The notes under the pieces: model-generated | What the model saw: the letters and a program-made list of their open reading frames with translations, nothing else | Databases searched by the model: none | Told to the model about the DNA's origin: nothing | In this document: positions 56,443 through 64,000 of the stretch, in pieces | Position numbering within the stretch: the first letter of the stretch is position 1 | How the letters are laid out: each line of letters begins with the position of its first letter | Program-made: the position numbers and the translations under genes | Source: Haliotis asinina | Taxonomy: Eukaryota > Mollusca > Gastropoda > Lepetellida > Haliotidae | DNA: 64,000 bases | Reading direction: 5' to 3' | NCBI RefSeq assembly: GCF_037392515.1 | Contig: NC_090283.1 | Coordinates: 15,809,501 to 15,873,500, forward strand

Positions 56443-57939
56443 ATGACTCTAGCTGACAAGAACCTGCTGTTCACTCTTTGCTATGTCCTGCTCGAAGGTA
56501 TGTTTCCACTCTAATCTTGCCAATGTACCAAGACACCCCTGTCTCGAACATTAAATAACATCGATAAAATCAAGGACGAATTTTCTGAGAAGAAGGAGGG
56601 ACAGGAGACTTGAGGGCGTCACAGACGTATTTAACAAATCGGTAGACCTCCATGTCACAACTGATAGTTATGGCGTTACCTTAGGTCTTTCGTCACACAA
56701 CCGTGAGATTTTACTTTGTGTGATGAGATTATTATCTTAAAGGGTTCAAGACAATTGGTGAACGGTAAAAACAAATATCATCTACTGACAAATCAGCATG
56801 TCCAATGATCAGGCAGGTAATTGTACTCAATTGTAGAAACATGGACATTTTGTTTTCCTTGTTCAATAAATACACCTGACGAATCAACGCCAGTGAGCAT
56901 TGAAAAATACAATAGAAATATTGCACGTTCTATATAAACGATGGCATTTTCAGACAAGCAAGCCTGTCGTTGTTGACATGATTCGACAAAGATTTATTAA
57001 AAGTTAGCATTCGTCATTGCTGTCATAATCATGAAAACTTGAGCTGTAAAACTAAAGAATTAAGATCAGTCTGTATGTCTGCCTCCAGATCTTGATCTAT
57101 AATGGACCATATGACCGGGTGGCATTAATAAAATCGTCCGTGTAAAGTCAGCGCCACCTACTGGAACGCTGAGTTCGCCAATGACGGTAACAGTCCCATA
57201 CCAGCTGGAACCTGGTCCGGAGTAAATCCCTACTAGTATGGAGATCTCCAGGGATACTTCATTGTGCATAATATCTCAATCACTACAAGTGACACATCAT
57301 ACGGTGAGCTGCCCCCATTAGACACTTTCTCACGTTTAATATTTCCCACACGTACAAATGGAACATGTCTCAATCCAAACATAATCGAACTCTCTACTCT
57401 GAGTGAAATGAACCAAAATAATTTTCAACATGTACATTGGCATGGGGAGTCTTGATATCATGAGAGTGTAGGTTCTTGTGCCAACTGATGATGTTGTTTA
57501 TATACTGACGGAAAAAAGTAACAGTTGATAACATGAAATTACATAAAAAAATAAGTGATTTGAAAAGTTAAAATAGACATTTAGAAAAATACATTGCATT
57601 AAATTTGATGCCACATGTAACGAGTGGCACGTGTAGTTCTCACTGAACATAATCACTTTCTGCACGCTTTTTGATACCTAAAGTTCCAAACACTGAAAAT
57701 TGATGCACGGTTCTAGCCTCTGAATATTGTAGAAAACATTTAACCCTAAACTGCGCATACCTCATGCTTTACAAAAAAATAGCGCCACCGTAATGTGGAC
57801 ATGCTAGAGACTGGAATGGCCCCAAAATGAAGTAATCAGACATTTTGGTGTCCATCGAAACAAGATCCCATCTCTATGGAGACGTTTTCAGCATAATGGA
57901 AACAGGAGAAATTTCCTTCTGACCGACGTCACGTCACGT

Positions 57940-58260
57940 CACGTCAGCAATAAAATTACATCAAGCTGATCCAGTCTATTCCAGACTGTCAGGAATTTGC
58001 TCTGGATATTCTTGGGATACGTATTATCAGTTCCTTGACTGTAGGGTTTGCTCCATCGTCAGCGACAGGCACGTCTTTCTCGGTACAGGCAGCGTCTCCG
58101 GTACAGAAGGCAAGACTGGGATGGTGTTTTGCTTACTGATAGGTCGAGATTTCCTCTGGACAGCTTAGATGGCAGTTCAAGGGTGTACAGACGGCATGCT
58201 GACGTGTCAGTTGTTTAACGTCAACAGTTCCGTGGCACAGTTACTTTTTCCCAGAAGTAT
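57940..58260 (+). mobile_element. Short Tc1-type transposase relic
   Basis: The + strand reads 'HRQRQARLSRYRQRLRYRRQ', then 'WDGVLLTDRSRFPLDSLDGS' and 'SRVYRRHADVSVV', which match the 'W..VLFTDESRF...DGR.RVYRR' block of Tc1 transposases. The conserved DESRF has become DRSRF. There are no TIRs, and it is very fragmentary. It lies in intron 2 of copy D. Confidence 0.65.
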
Positions 58261-58404
58261 AATTATATTCCGACACCTATGTTTGTATATGTGTCTACCC
58301 GTTACGATCTTGGGTCCTTCTCGTTAAAGCGATAATAGCGTCACGACAGCCGAAAGTGTATGTTAAAGTAAGATCATCTTGGAGCTACGATCGCTTTCAG
58401 AAAC

Positions 58405-58557
58405 AGCGCCTGGTTAGAACTGGACTTCAGCAACCCATGCGTCTCGTTAAAAGGCGACAAAGAGGATAGGGTGGTCAAGTGTCCTCATTGCGCAGATCGA
58501 TGTATTAACTGGATTGTTAGGTCCACACTCGATTATCTACAAACCGCCGCCGAAGTA
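58405..58557 (+). repeat. SINE-like repeat, type 1 (internally deleted)
   Basis: 'ggacttcagcaacccatgcg', 'gatagggtggtcaagtg', 'ttgcgcagatcgatg', 'ccacactcgattatctacaa', 'accgccgccgaag'. It has several internal losses. It lies in intron 2 of copy D. Confidence 0.8.
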
Positions 58558-59802
58558 CAATAACAAAAATCAACAAAAAAAACCAAATTATTTGTGTTTA
58601 TGTATGCTAAATATATCCTGCTGATGCACTTATTGACAGCTTATTTTACAAATCTTTCTTTAAGCTGATGCAGACGTGCAGAGTGCATATGTGGGTGTGT
58701 CCACTGATGACAGCATCGCCTGCCCTGACGTGGACATCTTCATATGCGGCCAATGTCCAGAAATAGTTGGTCGAGGTGAAACCTACACGTTCACCTGTCC
58801 GCACTCACAACCAGTCAGATTCATGAAGGTCTGGAGAAACCTCACTGGTGTTTTGATCATTGCAGAAGTTGAGGTTAAAGGGACACCAGTAAAGAGAAGT
58901 GGTAATATACTCTTATGCCTTTAAATGATAGAACCCTTTGTGTGTTCAATGTCCTGGACTAATCATTTCTTGTTTCATGGTAGGCATGTGGGTGACGTCG
59001 AAACTTTAACTCGTGACAAAACCTATATCCAATGAAAGAATACTTCTACAATACAGTCATTCCCAGTTTGTTTAAGTTAAAGTATGGACTTTGTATATTT
59101 ATGACTGGTTCTACCTAGGAGCAGGATACGCTCACCTTTTCGCGAACACTCGGTGCCATCATTCCAATATGACAGTGATGCATATGTACTTGCTCTGTCA
59201 GCGTATCTTATGATATAAATGTCTCGATTGTTTACAGGGTACTGTCAAATAGATACTATGTTGTTGAATGCGGCTTTCAGCAAACAAACAAACACTTCAT
59301 AGTTATTAATGTATAGTCGGCTTTGCGTTTATGGTGTATCCTGAAGGAAACGGGTAAATGTTCCTCCCACGGCGCTATTCAACGCTGGCGATGAAAGCTG
59401 AAAAGTATAATAAAGGAAAGCTTGAGTTTCCCTGTGTTCCTTTATTTGAGTCTTTCATTATATTTTGATATTTTTTTTATTTATTTATTTTATTTTTTTT
59501 TGCTTCTATTAACGTCTTGAATCACACGATGTTTACTTTCAGAAAGTTAGTACAATAAAGAGTTCAACACTAACGTTACAACACCAATGACGTGTCTCAC
59601 AGCTGCTTCCGTCACTGACTGCGATCTTCGATGTCACTTGTCTCAGCCTTGCCTGAGTTTCAGTTACCACCCAACAGCTGCTCCCAACTGTATCCTGACA
59701 ACAAACACTGGAGATGGAGCAACAGCAGTAGGGTGGACCAAGTACACCATCGAGACGTGTTCCAGCAAGATCACCTGTGACCTGACTGATCATTTCAATT
59801 AG

Positions 59803-60440
59803 TACCACCACATCCATTGTGCGAAATAGTCATTAGTTCACTAGCACGTGGCTAGTAAAGTTCCAGTCGGGCCACTTAGTCTCCACAGGTACAAGGAGGA
59901 CCGGCTCGTGAATTTTCATGGGGTCATTTTGCAAATATATCATTCTCTCCGACTTTGTTAGTTATAATACACTTTTAAATCACGTAACATTATGGCCTTC
60001 TAATTACCTTTGAAGAATCTCAAGATTATGGCCTGTTCCACTCGTTGATCATGTTAGCAGCTAAATGAAGTAAACCTATGTCTACTGTCAAATTTCGGAC
60101 TAGTGTGTTATTTTGTGGGCTAGCAACTTGCAGCACTGCAAGCAAGGCTGGCTTGCAAAATTTGGAAAGTATGTCGCAGACGGACCACGTTATTATTGAC
60201 GCTGCAGTATTTTAATCTTCTTTAGTATCTTGAACTAATTACTTTTATCCCTACAGGATAAAATATTTTATTTCAGTAATTTCAGGTGTAAGGTTCGATT
60301 ATATGAACTTAAATTTTCCTTGTATATACCAATGTATGGATTAACGACTATTGCAATGGGGCGTAACTCTGTGTGTCGGGCTAAAATGGCTCACAGTTAT
60401 CCATGCCCTTGTTCCCTTTCAAGAAAGGGGGATAAATGCA
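59803..60440. other. Spacer between copy D and the DIRS-type element
   Basis: Words at 59845-59880 ('ggctagtaaagttccagtcg') echo those beside the 74-bp satellite (11766-11850), suggesting a small shared repeat. The right part may include the 5' terminal repeat of the following element, but I could not define it. Confidence 0.35.
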
Positions 60441-60690
60441 TATGGTTTGAATGTCCTCTTTTGAGTGTGCCATTCAGGCAACACACAATTTAATTGCTGA
60501 GAGTGAAAGGTTTGATGGTGTCGACATGCCAGGGACTAGAGAGGCGAAGAGAAAGCGCGAAAACGTGACTACGGTGCCAGGACACAAGATAACAAGGAAA
60601 AGACGGCGTGAAGCAGCCAGAAAATCGAGGCGAGCGACCGAGGACGAGGCGGTGTGAGAGAGCAGGACCGCTGACGCGAGCCGAGACCGC

Positions 60691-61692
60691 GTGGTTCCGG
60701 ACGAGGTGAGGCCAGCAGAACCGAACGGGAGTCACGGTGGGGCATTGCCCACAGGCGGTGAGTATATTGACATATCATTTGATCCACACATAGTTGATGC
60801 TAATTCGCATTCTTTACAGCAGACAGATATTCCTGTTCCCAAACCCTCACAGCCTGTCTTTACAGCAAATTCCCCGTTAAGTACGCAAACATGGCCACCT
60901 CAGATTTTGTCAGCTTCTGGCGGTGATGTACCCGGGTTGACTCAGTGTGGGGTTGATGATCTAGGTGTGAATCTCCCAATCGCGCTCAAGGAGAAAATAT
61001 GGAAAGGTGAGTACGTCAATCTATCTCTATTGCTGAAATCAGACAGGGAACTGGAGGATTATGCATGTACGTCAGCAGTGTTTGTGAACATGGGAGGTCA
61101 ACTCGAGCTCAAACCAAAGTCAACAGGTAAAAGGGTGCAGAACATTTTTGAGTGGACAACAGCATTTACTGTTTACATGAGCATTTACATTCTCGCACAC
61201 CCGGAGGCTACTCAAGGCATGCTTAAGTACATGAACACCATTAGAATGGCAGCAACTCGACATCCCGGATATGGATGGAGATTATATGATGAGCAAGTTA
61301 GGTTACGGCAAGCTAGGTGTCCAGGCAGTCCATGGGGCACCGTCAATGTAGAACTATGGATGCTGTATGTGCAAGATCCCTTAGCACAGCAAAACCCGAG
61401 TTCTACCACACAAAACAGAGGATGGAGTAGACAGTTTCAGCGACCAGGTAATAAAAGGCAGGTCACATGCAACTCCTTCAATTATGCTTCCTGTTTTCGT
61501 AGACAATGCAGATTCAAGCATGCATGTTCAAGATGTGGGAACGACAACCATCCAGCCCAGAATTGTCGGGGAAACCAAATCTCAAGATCAGTTAACCCTG
61601 GGATGGACTCCAATCAAACTAGTGGCTTTGGCGGAAATGGCGAAAAGTTATCCCAACCAGGAAGTCGCCCAGGAGCTGGTAATAGGGTTTAG
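60691..61692 (+). CDS. Gag-like protein of the DIRS-type element
   Basis: Part of the fossil element above. About 330 residues: a Pro/Ser-rich start, a conserved middle ('LPIALKEKIWKGEYVNLSLL', 'TTAFTVYMSIYILAHPEATQ', 'LYDEQVRLRQARCPGSPWGT') and a Cys-rich end ('CFRRQCRFKHACSRCGND') likely to bind nucleic acid. This middle segment is typical of the protein encoded before the RT in DIRS/Ngaro-type elements of invertebrates. Confidence 0.75.
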   Translation: MVPDEVRPAEPNGSHGGALPTGGEYIDISFDPHIVDANSHSLQQTDIPVPKPSQPVFTANSPLSTQTWPPQILSASGGDVPGLTQCGVDDLGVNLPIALKEKIWKGEYVNLSLLLKSDRELEDYACTSAVFVNMGGQLELKPKSTGKRVQNIFEWTTAFTVYMSIYILAHPEATQGMLKYMNTIRMAATRHPGYGWRLYDEQVRLRQARCPGSPWGTVNVELWMLYVQDPLAQQNPSSTTQNRGWSRQFQRPGNKRQVTCNSFNYASCFRRQCRFKHACSRCGNDNHPAQNCRGNQISRSVNPGMDSNQTSGFGGNGEKLSQPGSRPGAGNRV

Positions 61693-63185
61693 AGAAGGAT
61701 TTCAATTGAACTACAGCGGTCCCAGAAGGAGGTTCACAGCGCGAAACTTAAGATCCGTCAGGGAGAATATAAGTATTGCAAAGGAAAAGATTAGAAAAGA
61801 AGTTGATTTAGGGAGAATAGCTGGTCCTTTCACCTCTCCTCCATTAGCTAATTTTAGGGTATCTCCGATAGGTTTAGTACCAAAATCAACTCCTGGTGAT
61901 TTCAGGGTAATTCACCATTTATCTTATCCCCAAGGTGAAAGTGTTAATGACTTTATTGAGCAGTCACCAGTGCATTATGCATGCTTTGACAATGCGGTTT
62001 CAGTTATTCAGAAATTTGGAAAAGGGACATTGTTAGCCAAAGCTGATATCAAGAGTGCTTTTCGATTAATGGTAGTATCTCCAAAAGATTTTGACTTACT
62101 TGGCTTTGTGCTGGAGAATAAGTACTACTATGACAAGTGCCTCCCAATGGGCTGTAGTATTAGCTGTCACCTTTTTGAAAAGTTTTCGACTTTTATTGAA
62201 TGGATGGTGAAGGATAGGGAGCAGTCAGGAGATACAATGCACTACCTGGACGATTTTCTGTTCAGTGGTCCTGCAGTTTCAGATGGTTGTCAGAGATCAT
62301 TAGAGGCATTTTGTGATGTGTGTGAGGAGCTAGGTGTACCCATTGCAACTGAGAAGACGGTTTATCCAACAACGTCATTAGTCTTTCTTGGTCTGGAGCT
62401 TGACAGTATGGCAATATCAATTAGGGTTCCAACAGAGAAATTAAACAAAGCTAGAGAAAAGATTGATGCAGTTTTGAATTCATCAAAAGTGAGATTGTTT
62501 GAGATGCAATCTCTGGTTGGTTCACTAAACTTCCTGTGCAAGGCGGTGGCACCAGGGAGAGCATTTCTCCGGAGACTGATAAATTCCATGAAGGGTAGAA
62601 AAAAGCACCACAGAATAAGGGTTACCTGAGGCATAAAAGAAGATCTGTTGACATGGCAGTCTTTTCTCACAGAATTTAATGGTAACACAATTATGCGTTC
62701 AAAATGGTGGGAGTCAAGTGACACTTTGCAGCTGTTCACAGATAGTGCTGGGGGGAGAGGCCGAGGCTTCGGTGTTGGGAGTTGGGAGTTGGGCCAGCGA
62801 GGCCTGGCCAGATGAATGGATTGACAGCGATTTGACCAAAAATATCACTCTTCTTGAATATTTCCCAATTGTTGTTGCCATTGAGGTATGGGGTCAGCGC
62901 CTCAGTAATAGGAAAGTGCTGTTTCTATCAGATAACCAGGCAGTGGTGCAGATCATAAACTCTATGACGTCAAAGTGTGAAAGAGTTATGACCCTTGTAC
63001 GTCACCTTGTGCTCCGATGTCTGGAGTGGAACATTACAGTACGAGCTCAGTACATTGAAGGTAGACGCAATGGAATAGCAGACTCACTTTCTCGTTTTCA
63101 GTTGACCAGGTTCCGAAAGTTGGTGCCGAATGCAGACGAGAAAGCGACAACAATACCAGACAGAATTTGGAAGCTTGTGCAGTAG
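61690..63185 (+). CDS. Reverse transcriptase and RNase H region of the DIRS-type element
   Basis: Part of the fossil element. RT landmarks: 'IGLVPKSTPGDFRVIHHLSY' (about 61870), 'LLAKADIKSAFRLMVVSP' (palm A, about 62035), 'KCLPMGCSISCHLFEKFSTF' (about 62135) and 'MHYLDDFLFSG' (catalytic YLDD, about 62240). RNase H landmarks: 'ITLLEYFPIVVAIEVWGQRL' (about 62845), 'FLSDNQAVVQIINSM' and 'AQYIEGRRNGIADSLSRFQ' (about 63045). It is placed in the DIRS order by similarity of these blocks and by the recombinase that follows. Confidence 0.85.
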
Positions 63186-63189
63186 AAGC

Positions 63190-64000
63190 CCAACGTTTAG
63201 TTAGTGCCTCATTATCAGCAAGCACAAAGAAAGCTTATGCAGCTGCACATAACTCATTTGTAAAGTTTTGCCAGTTTCATGGTATTAATGCAGGATTTCC
63301 AGTACAGCTGAATAACCTTGTATTATACTTATCCTCATTGTCGCTCAAGCAATATTCTCCAAGCACCCTGAACCTTCATGTATCAGCTCTAAGTTACCAA
63401 CACAAGTTAAGAGGTTTACCTGATGTCACAAATAATTTCTTTGTCCAAAAGATGTTGGAAGGAAGTAGGCGCTTAAACAAAAAGATTGACACGAGAGCCC
63501 CAATTACCTACAATATCTTGGTCCAATTACCGAAAGCATTGCAAGTTGTATGTGTTTCAACGTATGAAGCTACACTGTTTAAAGCTTGTTATGGCTTGGC
63601 ATTTTTTGGGCTATTTCGGGTTGGTGAGTTAGTTTTCAAAGATACCCTTCATGCAGATAGACCGCTAGGATTGAATGACGTACAAGTGGATAAATCGACC
63701 TTGTTGATAAGGCTACGATATTCAAAGACTGATCAAAAGGGTAAAAGTGTTACTTTGAGGATCAAGCAGGTACAGGGAAGTAATATGTGCCCAGTTAATT
63801 GCATGAAGAATTACCTCAGAATCAGGCCTGGGGTTGGCCCTTATTTATTTCAGCCCTACAATTCTCAACCATTAACAAGGTATCAATTTTCAGCTATGGT
63901 CTCCAGATGTGTCACATTCCTTGGGCTGAATCAAGCTGTTTACAAGTCTCACTCATTCAGAATAGGGGCAGCATCGACAGCAGCAGAAATGGGGGTACCA
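63190..64000 (+). CDS. Tyrosine recombinase of the DIRS-type element (3' end outside the window)
   Basis: Part of the fossil element. The N-terminal core-binding part has 'LSASTKKAYAAAHNSFVKFC' and 'YSPSTLNLHVSALSYQHKLR'. The catalytic part has 'FGLFRVGELV' (first catalytic Arg, about 63615), 'LIRLRYSKTDQKGK' (strand-hairpin Lys region) and 'SHSFRIGAASTAAEMG' (HxxR box, about 63950). The nucleophile Tyr would lie just beyond the window. In DIRS elements this enzyme replaces the usual integrase. Confidence 0.82.

Larger units (their letters stand above)
56443..59802 (+). pseudogene. FTP-PAN family, copy D, probably a pseudogene
   Basis: Same layout as copies A and C. The signal exon 56443-56497 (MTLADKNLLFTLCYVLLE) has a phase-1 donor. 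An exon 2 equivalent (about 57090-57303) reads 'YWNAEFANDGNS' and 'DLQGYFIVHNISI', but TAG replaces the Trp of 'NPYW', and the start of the exon has no clear acceptor. Exon 3 (58665-58901) is open: 'FICGQCPEIVGRGETYTFTC', 'VWRNLTGVLIIAEVEVKG'. Exon 4 (59543-59802) holds the PAN module 'CDLRCHLSQPCLSFSYHP' and 'GWTKYTIETC', but the third codon after the junction is TAG. Two stops in conserved places suggest a dead copy. A transcript skipping exon 2 would still meet the second stop. Intron 2 holds Tc1 and SINE relics. Confidence 0.72.
60441..64000 (+). mobile_element. DIRS/Ngaro-type tyrosine-recombinase retrotransposon, cut by the window end
   Basis: A fossil or possibly young element of the DIRS order. 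In order it shows a gag-like part, a reverse transcriptase, an RNase H and a tyrosine recombinase. The parts lie in overlapping frames, as is normal for this order. The long open stretches suggest it is recent: it looks nearly whole, with about one break in the visible coding part. The right end, with the last recombinase residues and the 3' terminal repeats, lies beyond the window, and the left boundary is approximate. It sits just downstream of copy D. Confidence 0.85.

Noticed and set aside
57264-57455. A frame continuing the FTP-like segment of copy D past its end
   Set aside because: It runs through the GTGAGC splice donor at 57304 into the intron; only the part before it is exon-like.

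Overview
The window looks like nuclear DNA of a vetigastropod mollusc, most likely an abalone (Haliotis). This rests on many copies of short interspersed repeats ending in ACTCACTCACTC, which I recognise from abalone sequence, and on AT-rich DNA with small phase-1 exons in very large introns. No prokaryotic features, rRNA genes or intact tRNA genes were seen.

Host genes. The core of the window (about 18.2-59.8 kb, + strand) is a tandem cluster of small secreted proteins with one plan: a signal-peptide exon, two exons that together make a fucolectin-like (FTP / F-type lectin fold) domain, and one exon for a PAN/apple domain, all joined at phase-1 introns. Copy A (18241-25412) and copy C (44694-50325) read as complete genes of about 275 and 247 residues. 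Copy D (56443-59802) has the same layout but carries stops in two exons. A fourth signal exon (37035-37068) has no body exons of its own and may be an alternative first exon for copy C. A separate gene on the - strand (52159-53432) encodes a Myb/SANT-like DNA-binding protein of the NAIF1/Harbinger-associated type, rebuilt here from four exons. The first 244 bases may be the last exon of a gene lying to the left.

Left part (0-18 kb). This is layered transposon debris: a CR1/L2-type LINE on the - strand split by a solo LTR (1161-2054) and by a Tc1 element (3245-4816), a second LINE (5455-7080), a mariner with both ends (8504-9768), a more decayed mariner beside it, a 74-bp tandem satellite, a small MITE, a 159-bp (AC)n tract and an inverted pair of hammerhead-like segments (17415-17752).

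Middle (28-36 kb). Two inverted arms of 1.6-1.8 kb (29551-31185 and 33537-35371), each carrying the same SINE copy, face each other across a 2.35-kb spacer. The spacer contains a TTAA-flanked, THAP-bearing Kolobok-like transposon (32260-33534). The left arm continues outward into a degenerate tandem array marked by the palindrome GCCCATGGGC.

Right part. The introns and spacers hold Tc1 relics, SINEs and a Penelope-like remnant with a GIY-YIG domain and a hammerhead ribozyme-like motif. The last 3.5 kb hold a DIRS/Ngaro-type tyrosine-recombinase retrotransposon that runs off the window.
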